A stretch of 10,804 nt of DNA from Schwartzia sp. (in: firmicutes) (lineage in GTDB: Bacteria > Bacillota > Negativicutes > Selenomonadales > Selenomonadaceae). Made by a program: the position numbers and the translations under genes. Each line of letters opens with the position of its first letter. The first letter of the stretch is position 1. The notes below the pieces were generated by a model that searched no databases, had not been told where the DNA came from, and saw only the letters and a list, made by a program, of their open reading frames with translations. This document shows positions 1-6,840 of this stretch, in pieces. The DNA lies in contig JAILNL010000157.1 of assembly GCA_024691625.1 (NCBI GenBank), forward strand, positions 1-10,804, read 5' to 3'.

Positions 1-1009
1 TCATTGAAATTTTCCCCTGTCGTGAAAGAGCGTCCATTGCCTGTTCCATAGTCTGCATTCCGAACTCAGCCCCTGCCATCATCACGGAGGCAAACTGCTG
101 GACTTTTCCGCTTCGTATCATACTCCGCACCGCGGAAGTTGCCGTAAGCACCTCCGATGCCGCTGCCCGGCCGCCGCCCTTCGAAGATACAAGCTGCTGG
201 GTGATAACAGCCTCCAGCACCATAGACAGCTGCATTCTTATTTCCTCCTGCTGCTCCGCAGGGAAAAAGCTGACAAGACGCAGCACAGCTTCTGCAGCCG
301 TATGAGTGTGCAGGCTCGCCAGTACCAAAACGCCCGTTTCCGCCGCATGGAGCGCCGCGGCTGCCGCATTCGCGTCACGCAGCTCCCCCACAAGTAATAT
401 ATCCGGATTTTCCCGAAGCGAACTTTTCAGCGCGCCCGCAAAGGAAAAGAAATCCTCTCCATAAGCTCTCTGCTGCACAAGACTTTTATCCGAAACGTGG
501 ATAAACTCAACAGGGTCCTCCAGCGTCAAAATATGCTCTGCCCGTGTATGGTTAATCGTATTGATAAACGAAGCAAGAGTCGTTGTCTTTCCGGAACCTG
601 TCGGACCGCACACCAGAATAAGGCCGTTCTTCTTTGAGAGAAGCTTCTGAAACACTGTCGGCGCCCCTATTTCCTCAAGTGTCGGGATGATTTTGGGAAT
701 AAGGCGGCACGCAAATGCCAGGCTTCCTCTCTGATAAAAGGCATTAACACGAAATCTTCTTTTACCGAAGGACCACGCAAAATCAAGCTCCTTTTCCTCA
801 AGAAACCGCTTCATCTGCTCTTCGGATACCATTTCCGCCAAAAGCCCGCGCAGAAATGAATCCTCAGGGACAGGCCCCCCGCACCGCCGCAGTACCCCGT
901 TCACACGCAAAAATGACGGTTGCCCTGCCGTCACATGAATATCTGATGCTTCTGTCCTCTCTGCCTCCCTGCAAAGTTCATTCCATGCTTCCCTGTTAAA
1001 ATCCCCCAT
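1..1009 (-). CDS. pilT: PilT-type pilus retraction ATPase (3' end cut by window)
   Basis: A hexameric cytoplasmic motor ATPase of the PilT family, which depolymerises type IV pili for twitching and DNA uptake. I translated 336 codons from ATG 1009; the last readable residues (MQTMEQAMDALSRQGKISM) match the usual PilT C-terminus, so only a few codons are missing. Seen: N-terminal PAS-like part with ASDIHVTAG (residues 21-29), Walker A GPTGSGKT (135-142), Asp box LEDPVEF (163-169), Walker B LVGELRD (206-212) and His box SLHTHTAAE (232-240). The C-terminal AIRNLIRE motif of PilT appears as AVRSMIRS (293-300), which supports PilT over PilB but is degenerate. The start overlaps the end of the upstream pilB-like gene by 14 bases, implying translational coupling; its own ribosome binding site is weak. 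PilU or another PilT paralog is possible. Confidence 0.88.
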   Translation of the reverse strand, partial: MGDFNREAWNELCREAERTEASDIHVTAGQPSFLRVNGVLRRCGGPVPEDSFLRGLLAEMVSEEQMKRFLEEKELDFAWSFGKRRFRVNAFYQRGSLAFACRLIPKIIPTLEEIGAPTVFQKLLSKKNGLILVCGPTGSGKTTTLASFINTINHTRAEHILTLEDPVEFIHVSDKSLVQQRAYGEDFFSFAGALKSSLRENPDILLVGELRDANAAAAALHAAETGVLVLASLHTHTAAEAVLRLVSFFPAEQQEEIRMQLSMVLEAVITQQLVSSKGGGRAAASEVLTATSAVRSMIRSGKVQQFASVMMAGAEFGMQTMEQAMDALSRQGKISM

Positions 1010-2255
1010 GTATCACACGTCCAATCTCGTCCATCGAAGTCTCACCAGCCAGCGCCTTCTGTACTGCGTCAGAAAACAGTGACACAAGCCCCTCTTCCTC
1101 CGCCAGCTTTTTCAACACCCCGCGGTCTGCGCGGTCAACTACAGCCTGTCTTACTGCCGGAGTAATGCGCAAAAGCTCATGCACTGCAATACGTCCCTGA
1201 TAGCCTGTATGACGGCAGGCCTCGCAGCCCTTTGCCCGCCAGAGTCTGACACCCTGATGAAAAGCTCCTCCAAGAAGTGCCGCCTCACGTGTTCCTTCCA
1301 TCACCTCAAAGGGCTCCCTGCATTCCGGACATAATCTGCGAACCAGTCTCTGCGCGACAATTCCCAGAAGCGCCGCCGCCAAAAGATATGAAGGAATACC
1401 CATATCGAGCAGGCGGAAAACCGCTCCCACAGCGCTGTCAGTATGAAGTGTCGTGAAAAGAAGACGTCCGCCGAGAGCCGCGCGTACTGCCGCTTCTGCC
1501 GTTTCCTCGTCACGGATTTCTCCTACCATGCAGACGTCGGGGTCCTGCCTTAAAAGCGCACGCAGCCCCTTCGCAAAGGTCAGCTCCGTTCTTGAATTTA
1601 TCTGCATCTGATTGATTCCCTGTATCCGGCATTCAACAGGGTCTTCAATGGTAACGATATTTCTGCTCTCCGTATTGAGCGCATGAAGCGCCGCATAAAG
1701 AGTGGTTGTCTTTCCGCTGTTGACAGGGCCGCACAGTATCAAAAGTCCGTAAGGAACCCCGCACCACTCACGAAACTGCCTTTCATTTTCCGGAAGAAAG
1801 CCAAGCTCCTCTATTGTGCGGAACTCCCGCGCTCCCGTCAGAAGACGGAGGACTATGCTTTCGCCCTTAATGACCGGCATTGTCGATACACGTACATCAA
1901 CCTCAGTCCCCGAACCATTCCATGTAAACCGTCCGTCCTGGGGAATGTAATGCTCCGTGGTTTTCAGCTTTGCCATAACCTTTATACGGGACAGAAGCAT
2001 GTCCGAAAGCTCGTGAGGAATCTCCGCAGGTGCCGTCTCAAGCACGCCATCCACACGAAACCGCACCCGGAGACCGTTTCCGTTCGGCTCTATATGGATA
2101 TCACTGGCACGTCTTTCCATCGCTTCACGAAGAATATCGTCCACCAGCGCAACGACGGGGGCCGCCATTCCGTCGGACAGGAAGCGCTCCCTCCCGCCTC
2201 TCCTGTTTACGGCAAGGAGAGCCCTTCCTATCAAATCCTTCATTTTATCTTCCAT
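996..2255 (-). CDS. pilB: Short PilB/GspE-type pilus assembly ATPase
   Basis: A secretion ATPase of the GspE/PilB family, which powers pilin polymerisation at the inner face of the membrane. Seen in 419 residues: N2-type domain beginning ASDIHIEPNG (50-59), Walker A GPVNSGKTTT (176-185), Asp box TIEDPVE (202-208), Walker B MVGEIRDEET (243-252), His box TTLHTDSA (268-275), and a zinc-binding tetracysteine (C309, C312, C344, C347) that is typical of PilB/GspE and absent from PilT. The protein lacks the N-terminal N1/MshEN domain of full-length PilB (usually about 550 residues), so it begins close to the N2 domain. Walker A has VN where TG is usual. The ATG is preceded by AAGGGG, which overlaps the comM stop codon; M5 is an alternative start. 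Pairing with pilT favours pilus assembly over type II secretion. Confidence 0.88.
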   Translation of the reverse strand: MEDKMKDLIGRALLAVNRRGGRERFLSDGMAAPVVALVDDILREAMERRASDIHIEPNGNGLRVRFRVDGVLETAPAEIPHELSDMLLSRIKVMAKLKTTEHYIPQDGRFTWNGSGTEVDVRVSTMPVIKGESIVLRLLTGAREFRTIEELGFLPENERQFREWCGVPYGLLILCGPVNSGKTTTLYAALHALNTESRNIVTIEDPVECRIQGINQMQINSRTELTFAKGLRALLRQDPDVCMVGEIRDEETAEAAVRAALGGRLLFTTLHTDSAVGAVFRLLDMGIPSYLLAAALLGIVAQRLVRRLCPECREPFEVMEGTREAALLGGAFHQGVRLWRAKGCEACRHTGYQGRIAVHELLRITPAVRQAVVDRADRGVLKKLAEEEGLVSLFSDAVQKALAGETSMDEIGRVIHGGF

Positions 2256-2269
2256 ATATAATTGTCCCC

Positions 2270-3802
2270 TTACGAATCTATTCCAAGTCCGAGGTCGTTT
2301 CTGAGCTGCACGGCCTCGGCGATATGTCTGTCCTCAATGATATCCGAGCGGTCAAGGTCGGCAATCGTACGCCCCACCTTTATAATACGGTCATATGAGC
2401 GTGCCGACAGCTTCATCTTTGAAAATACCTGCTCCAAAAGCTTCTGTGCTCCATCGGAAAGAGGACATGTTTTCTGCAGCGTCGCATGATTCATCTGCGC
2501 GTTGCAGAACGCATTGTACGGAGCCAATCTCTCAAGCTGAATATCCCTTGCCGCCGTCACACGTTTGCGTATTGCTTCCGAGCTCTCAGCTTTCTTCACT
2601 GACGTAAGGTCCTTATACTCGACACGCGGTACACGGATATGAATATCTATACGGTCAAGGAGCGGACCTGATATTTTCCTTGTGTAGCGTTTTATTTCAT
2701 TCGGACTGCACTCGCAAGCGCGGTCTTTGTCCCCTGCCCAGCCGCACGGGCACGGATTCATTGCAGCCACAAGTATCATTCTTGACGGAAAGGTAAGCGT
2801 CGCATTCACGCGGGCCACCGTAACCATTCCGTCCTCCAGCGACTGACGGAGAACCTCCAGCACCGATTTGCCGAATTCGGGAAGCTCATCCAGAAAAAGT
2901 ACCCCATTATGGCTGAGCGTGACCTCTCCCGGACGCGGTACACTGCCTCCTCCGATAATGGCAGCCGACGAAGTCGTATGATGCGGACTTCTGAAAGGAC
3001 GCTCGGTTATAAGCCCTCCGTTATTTCGCAAAAGCCCCGCGATACTATATATTTTCGTGACCTCCAAAGCCTCCTGCTTTGTCATTGCAGGAAGTATAGA
3101 AGGAAGTCTTCTCGCCAGCATGGTTTTTCCGGCTCCCGGAGCTCCCACCATCAGCACATTATGTCCGCCCGCAGCCGCAATCTCAAGAGCTCGCTTCGCA
3201 ACGAACTGTCCCTGCACATCTGAAAAATCCTCTGTCCCTCTTCCGGAGTCCGAAACGGACTCCGCCTTTGGAACGGCAGGCTCGCACTCTCCGCGGCCCG
3301 TCAGAAAATCAACAAGCTCTGCAAGATTTGCCGGAGCGTAGACCTTCAGCCCATCCACGAGCAGGGCCTCCTCCGCGTTTGCGGGAGAAACAAAAATCGT
3401 ATCAAGCCCGTTCTCTCTCGCATGGATAGCCATTGGCAAAATTCCGTGAATTGACCGAAGCTCTCCCTCCAAAGAAAGCTCCGCCGCAAAAAGACAGCCC
3501 TTCGTCCGTTCCGTCGGCACGATTCCGTGTGCCGCCAGCAGCCCCACCGCAATAGGAAGATCAAGTCCCGAGCTGTCCTTTCTGATATCCGCCGGGGCGA
3601 GACTTATAGTCACCTTCTCCGCCCGCATCTGTATTCCCGAATTTTTTATAGCCGTCCGTACGCGTTCCTTTGATTCCTTGACTGCTGTATCCAGCAGCCC
3701 AACAACATCAAACTGTGGAAACCCCGCAGAAACATCAACCTCCACATCAATAAGTACGCCGTTTACTCCAAGCGTCGTAGCACCACAGGTTCTCGCAAAC
3801 AA
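2270..3802 (-). CDS. comM: ComM/YifB Mg-chelatase-like AAA+ ATPase
   Basis: ComM is a hexameric AAA+ helicase that promotes branch migration of the incoming single strand during natural transformation; the family is widespread and also called YifB. In 510 residues I see the N-terminal ChlI-type fold (GVNGVLIDVEVDVSAGFPQF, 12-31), the SLAPAD(I)RKDSSGLDLPIA segment (67-85), Walker A GAPGAGKT (220-227), Walker B VLFLDELPEF (301-310), the NPCPCG segment with further cysteines C363 and C365, the arginine-finger region DRIDIHI (383-389) and the C-terminal SARSYDRIIKVGRTIADL (466-483). Length is normal for the family. The start is TTG: an in-frame TAG lies 15 bases upstream, no ATG or GTG is available, and AGGGGG stands 8 bases before it. 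First gene of the comM-pilB-pilT operon. Confidence 0.95.
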   Translation of the reverse strand: MFARTCGATTLGVNGVLIDVEVDVSAGFPQFDVVGLLDTAVKESKERVRTAIKNSGIQMRAEKVTISLAPADIRKDSSGLDLPIAVGLLAAHGIVPTERTKGCLFAAELSLEGELRSIHGILPMAIHARENGLDTIFVSPANAEEALLVDGLKVYAPANLAELVDFLTGRGECEPAVPKAESVSDSGRGTEDFSDVQGQFVAKRALEIAAAGGHNVLMVGAPGAGKTMLARRLPSILPAMTKQEALEVTKIYSIAGLLRNNGGLITERPFRSPHHTTSSAAIIGGGSVPRPGEVTLSHNGVLFLDELPEFGKSVLEVLRQSLEDGMVTVARVNATLTFPSRMILVAAMNPCPCGWAGDKDRACECSPNEIKRYTRKISGPLLDRIDIHIRVPRVEYKDLTSVKKAESSEAIRKRVTAARDIQLERLAPYNAFCNAQMNHATLQKTCPLSDGAQKLLEQVFSKMKLSARSYDRIIKVGRTIADLDRSDIIEDRHIAEAVQLRNDLGLGIDS

Positions 3803-3810
3803 ATATCCCG

Positions 3811-3816
3811 CCCCCT
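3811..3816 (-). promoter_or_regulatory. Ribosome binding site deciding the comM TTG start
   Basis: AGGGGG reading on the minus strand, 8 bases before TTG 3802. The in-frame TAG at 3815-3817 overlaps it, so translation cannot start further upstream in this frame. The N-terminus then lines up with ordinary ComM proteins. Confidence 0.7.
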
Positions 3817-3927
3817 AAAATTGTGAACACGTCTAACTAAATTCGCCATTTGAAGCAAAATACCTTCTATTTTCTGAAAAAATGCACAAATTTTTGCAAA
3901 AGAATGTCCACCTATTGCGGATTTTGT

Positions 3928-3965
3928 ATAGACTATTACAAGTTTACAATGTATAATAGGTCTAT
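3928..3965. repeat. Imperfect inverted repeat spanning the ABC promoter (candidate operator)
   Basis: The left arm ATAGACTATTA (3928-3938) pairs with TAATAGGTCTAT (3954-3965), which is its reverse complement apart from one extra G. Between them lies the smaller palindrome TACAATGTA (3945-3953). The arms cover the -35 box, the -10 box and the likely start site, which is where a repressor would bind. No regulator can be named. The site lies between divergent transcription units, so it could in principle act on comM too. Confidence 0.5.
3929..3957 (+). promoter_or_regulatory. Sigma-70-type promoter of the ABC importer operon
   Basis: A perfect -10 box TATAAT (3952-3957) is preceded by TAGACT (3929-3934, four of six matches to TTGACA) with a 17-base spacer. 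Transcription would begin near 3964, giving a leader of about 44 bases, too short for a T-box or other large riboswitch. Box matches are seen; activity is inferred. Confidence 0.65.
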
Positions 3966-4007
3966 GTTACACAAAAATAAACATTTGTACTGAGGGGTGG
4001 AACTTTT

Positions 4008-5015
4008 ATGTTCATGGGGAAGAAACTGAAAAGGATTGCAATGGGTCTCACAGCCGTTCTTGCGGCAGGCCTGATTGCAGGGTGCGGCGGTGGATCGTCG
4101 TCCAACAAGCAGTCCGCGGAGAAAAAAGAGTACAAAATCGGTATCGTCCAGCTCGTTGAGCACAACGCTCTCGATGCTGCAAACAAAGGCTTCGTAGAAG
4201 GCCTCAAGAAACGCGGCTTCGAAGAAGGCAAAAACGTAACAATCGACCGTCAGAATGCTCAGGCAGACCAGTCTAATCTGCAGAACATCGGCCAGCGTTT
4301 TGTAATCAACAAGGTTGACCTCATCTGCGCAATCGCTACACCGGCCGCACAGACTGTCGCAAACCTCACAAAGGATATTCCTATCGTCGGAACAGCCATC
4401 ACCGACTATGTCGGAGCCAAGCTCGCTGCTTCCAACGATGCTCCGAAGGGTAACGTCACAGGCACAAGCGACATGAACCCGATAAAGGAACAGATCGACC
4501 TTCTCATCAAACTTTTCCCGAACGCAAAGACAGTCGGTGTTGTTTACTGCTCCAGCGAGGTAAACTCCGAGGTTCAGGTAAAGGCAATGAAGGAATACGC
4601 CGAATCCAAGGGCCTCAAGGTCGAGACAGCAACAATTTCCACAGTCAACGACATTCAGCAGGCTGCACAGAGCCTCGTAGGCAAGGTTGATGTATTCTAT
4701 GAACCGACGGATAACATCATCGCTTCTGCTATGCCGACACTTGTAGCGGTAACTGACCCTGCAAAGAAGGGTATCATCTGCGGCGAGCCTAACATGGTCA
4801 AGGCAGGCGGTCTCATCACATACGGTATCGACTATTACAAACTCGGTCTGCAGACAGGCGACATGGCAGCCGATATCCTCGAAGGAAAAGGCAAACCGGC
4901 AACAATGCCGATTCAGCTTGCGAAAGACCTCAAGGTATTCGTCAACAAAGCCGATGCAGAACGTCTCGGAGTCAAGATTCCCGAGGACGTCCTCAAAGGC
5001 GCGGAAACCTTCTGA
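4008..5015 (+). CDS. ABC importer substrate-binding lipoprotein (PF04392, TrpX type)
   Basis: Extracytoplasmic binding protein that captures substrate for the permease and ATPase encoded next to it. Seen in 335 residues: basic n-region (GKKLKRIA), hydrophobic stretch and lipobox IAGC with Cys26 as the lipidated residue, a Gly/Ser-rich linker, then two-lobe features of the PF04392/COG2984 family: KIGIVQLVEHNALD (43-56), a GFVEGLKKRGF segment and a late GGLITYGIDYYKLG segment. Known relatives include streptococcal TrpX (tryptophan/phenylalanine) and C. difficile CD0873 (tyrosine), so an aromatic amino acid is the best guess; the ligand cannot be read directly. ATG 4008 is chosen because GAGGGG stands about 10 bases upstream; M3 (4014) is the alternative. 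The gene is followed by a terminator before the permease. Codon use is rich in CTC and ATC. Confidence 0.9.
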   Translation: MFMGKKLKRIAMGLTAVLAAGLIAGCGGGSSSNKQSAEKKEYKIGIVQLVEHNALDAANKGFVEGLKKRGFEEGKNVTIDRQNAQADQSNLQNIGQRFVINKVDLICAIATPAAQTVANLTKDIPIVGTAITDYVGAKLAASNDAPKGNVTGTSDMNPIKEQIDLLIKLFPNAKTVGVVYCSSEVNSEVQVKAMKEYAESKGLKVETATISTVNDIQQAAQSLVGKVDVFYEPTDNIIASAMPTLVAVTDPAKKGIICGEPNMVKAGGLITYGIDYYKLGLQTGDMAADILEGKGKPATMPIQLAKDLKVFVNKADAERLGVKIPEDVLKGAETF

Positions 5016-5033
5016 TTTACCGCAAAACAGCAT

Positions 5034-5069
5034 CCGCCTTCCCTCTTCATGTGGGAAGGCGGTCTTTTT
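5034..5069 (+). terminator. Intercistronic intrinsic terminator after the binding-protein gene
   Basis: A perfect 10-bp stem CCGCCTTCCC (5034-5043) and GGGAAGGCGG (5053-5062) with a 9-base loop is followed by TCTTTTT. It lies 19 bases after the stop of the binding-protein gene and 28 bases before the permease start. No separate promoter for the permease is obvious, so partial termination here probably lowers permease and ATPase expression relative to the lipoprotein. Confidence 0.85.
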
Positions 5070-5081
5070 AGAAAACTCTTT

Positions 5082-5087
5082 AGGGGA
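5082..5087 (+). promoter_or_regulatory. Ribosome binding site deciding the permease TTG start
   Basis: AGGGGA, 9 bases before TTG 5097. The longer reading from ATG 5049 would start inside the terminator loop and add a 16-residue basic tail that is not expected for this permease family. Confidence 0.65.
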
Positions 5088-5096
5088 AATGCAATC

Positions 5097-5984
5097 TTGG
5101 ATTTAATCATACCTACTCTGTCACAAGGCCTATTATGGTCCATACTTGCGCTGGGCGTATATCTCACGTTCCGCGTGCTCGATATCGCCGACCTCACCGT
5201 TGAAGGCAGCTTCCCGCTCGGAGCGGCAGTCGCATCGGCGTGTCTTGTCAAAGGCGCAGAGCCGTTCACCGCAATATTTGCCGCTGCAGTCGCGGGCATG
5301 CTTGCGGGCGTGGTCACAGGCCTGCTTACAACAAAGCTGAAAATACCTGCGCTCCTCGCCGGCATCCTCACTATGATTGCGCTCTACTCTGTCAACCTGC
5401 ACGTCATGGGCAAGGCAAACCTCTCCCTGCTGCAGGTAGATACGATTTTCACAAAGTTCGCGTTCTTGTCGGGAGACCGTCAGCTTGTAGTCCTCATTGT
5501 GGGCTCATTGGCAACGCTTTTCCTCTGCCTTCTCTGCTACTGGTTCTTTGGCACGGAAATCGGCGCTGCCATCCGAGCTACAGGCTTTAATCAGCACATG
5601 ATACGCGCAAACGGTGTCAACACGGATATCACCATTATCCTCGGACTCCTTATCTCCAACGCCTTTGTTGCCATCTGCGGCGCGCTTATCGCCCAGAGCA
5701 ACGGCTTCGCTGATGTGGGCATGGGCGTCGGTACTATCGTTATAGGTCTCGCCTCGGTCATTATCGGTGAGGTTCTTTTCGGAACAAAGAGCTTCTGGCG
5801 CTGCCTCATTTCCGTAGTGCTCGGTTCGGTTGTCTACCGTATCGTTATCGCACTGGTGCTTGAACTCGGAATGCCACCAAACGATCTCAAACTCTTTACG
5901 GCTATCCTCGTCGCCATCGCTCTCGGTCTGCCTCTTCTGCAGGCAAAATATAAAGCAAAACAGCGGAAGGAGGCCATGAAGTAA
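5097..5984 (+). CDS. ABC importer permease (BPD_transp_2 family, COG4120 type)
   Basis: Inner-membrane channel subunit of the importer. From TTG 5097 it has 295 residues, opening MDLIIPTLSQGLLWSILALG. It is strongly hydrophobic, with about eight or nine likely membrane segments near residues 9-25, 57-77, 84-101, 130-150, 178-200, 212-226, 236-256 and 265-281 plus a weaker one around 40-52. The cytoplasmic loop GTEIGAAIRATGFNQHMIRA (152-171) is the EAA-like loop that docks on the ATPase. The sequence resembles branched-chain-type permeases that travel with PF04392 binding proteins. The stop codon overlaps the ATPase start by one base (TAATG). An ATG-initiated form from 5049 (311 residues) is possible but unlikely. 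Confidence 0.88.
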   Translation: MDLIIPTLSQGLLWSILALGVYLTFRVLDIADLTVEGSFPLGAAVASACLVKGAEPFTAIFAAAVAGMLAGVVTGLLTTKLKIPALLAGILTMIALYSVNLHVMGKANLSLLQVDTIFTKFAFLSGDRQLVVLIVGSLATLFLCLLCYWFFGTEIGAAIRATGFNQHMIRANGVNTDITIILGLLISNAFVAICGALIAQSNGFADVGMGVGTIVIGLASVIIGEVLFGTKSFWRCLISVVLGSVVYRIVIALVLELGMPPNDLKLFTAILVAIALGLPLLQAKYKAKQRKEAMK

Positions 5985-6778
5985 TGCTCGACATAGTACA
6001 CATCGCAAAAACCTTTAACCCCGGTACAATCACCGAAAAAGTCGCGCTTGTCGACGTGTCTCTTCACCTCGACGACGGCGATTTCGTCACGGTCATCGGC
6101 GGAAACGGTGCTGGAAAGTCCACCCTCATGAACTCAATAGCCGGCACATTCTCCGTCGACCGCGGAACAATCTCCATAGACGGAGAGAATATAACCTCAT
6201 GGCCTGAGCACCGCCGCGCAAAATATATCGGCCGCGTATTTCAGGATCCCATGATGGGAACCGCCGCAGGAATGATGATTGAAGAAAACCTTGCAATCGC
6301 CTCCCGCCGCGGCAGGACTCCCACCCTCCGTTGGAGCGCCCCTGAAAGCAACCGCGCGAAATTCCGCGAGCTTCTCGCTCCGCTGAAGCTTGGCCTTGAA
6401 GACCGTCTGGAATCAAAGGTCGGACTTCTTTCAGGCGGGCAGAGGCAGGCTCTCACTCTGCTCATGGCAACAATGGCCAACCCAAAGCTCCTGCTTCTCG
6501 ACGAGCATACGGCAGCCCTTGACCCGAAGACAGCGGAAAAGGTCCTCGGCATCACCACGGAAATCGTAGGCGAACGCCACCTCACAACCCTCATGATTAC
6601 ACATAATATGCGTGACGCACTGCGCTGCGGAAACCGCCTCATAATGATGTATGACGGCAAAATCCTCATTGACGTAAAGGGCGAGGAAAAGAAAAACCTC
6701 ACAGTCCCCGACCTTCTCGCCATGTTCGAAAAGGCAGCAGGCAGCGAGCTCACCAGCGACAGCCTGCTTTTGAGCTGA
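5984..6778 (+). CDS. ABC importer ATPase (COG1101 type)
   Basis: Cytoplasmic nucleotide-binding subunit that drives the importer. All expected motifs are present in 264 residues: Walker A GGNGAGKST (39-47), Q-loop Gln87 in VFQDPMMG, signature LSGGQRQAL (149-157), Walker B LLLLDE (169-174), D-loop AALD (177-180) and H-loop His207 in THNM. The inserted stretch after the Q-loop (GTAAGMMIEENLAIASRRG) is typical of the ATPases paired with PF04392 binding proteins. AAGGAGG (5967-5973) lies 10 bases before ATG inside the permease gene, and stop and start overlap, so translation is coupled. It is the last gene of the operon, followed by a terminator. Confidence 0.93.
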   Translation: MLDIVHIAKTFNPGTITEKVALVDVSLHLDDGDFVTVIGGNGAGKSTLMNSIAGTFSVDRGTISIDGENITSWPEHRRAKYIGRVFQDPMMGTAAGMMIEENLAIASRRGRTPTLRWSAPESNRAKFRELLAPLKLGLEDRLESKVGLLSGGQRQALTLLMATMANPKLLLLDEHTAALDPKTAEKVLGITTEIVGERHLTTLMITHNMRDALRCGNRLIMMYDGKILIDVKGEEKKNLTVPDLLAMFEKAAGSELTSDSLLLS

Positions 6779-6793
6779 ATACCAGATACAAAA

Positions 6794-6833
6794 CGCCCTG
6801 CAGAGATTGATTCCCTGCAGGGCGATATTTTTT
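6794..6833 (+). terminator. Intrinsic terminator ending the ABC operon
   Basis: A perfect 10-bp stem CGCCCTGCAG (6794-6803) and CTGCAGGGCG (6815-6824) with an 11-base loop is followed shortly by six Ts (6828-6833). On the other strand the same stem is followed by GTTTTGT, so it may also weakly stop transcripts of the convergent gene at 6841-7569. Confidence 0.85.
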
Positions 6834-6840
6834 ATGTAAT

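Noticed and set aside
1683..2261. A 192-codon plus-strand frame opposite the pilB-like gene
   Set aside because: Basic, low-quality translation with no domain, antisense to a motif-complete ATPase gene.
3882..3910. A minus-strand promoter for comM with TGGACA as -35
   Set aside because: The -35 is good, but at 17-18 bases the -10 would be GTGCAT or TGCATT, which is too poor to claim. The true comM promoter was not identified.
3964..4007. A T-box or other amino-acid-responsive riboswitch before the importer operon
   Set aside because: The predicted leader is only about 44 bases and contains no T-box sequence or hairpin.
3936..5033. A 365-codon open frame on the minus strand opposite the binding-protein gene
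   Set aside because: It is cysteine-rich and has no recognisable motif, and it lies wholly across a clear lipoprotein gene and the ABC promoter. It is explained by the strong codon bias of the real gene.
5049..5096. ATG 5049 as the permease start
   Set aside because: The codon is in the loop of a strong terminator hairpin and has no suitable ribosome binding site of its own in the open state.
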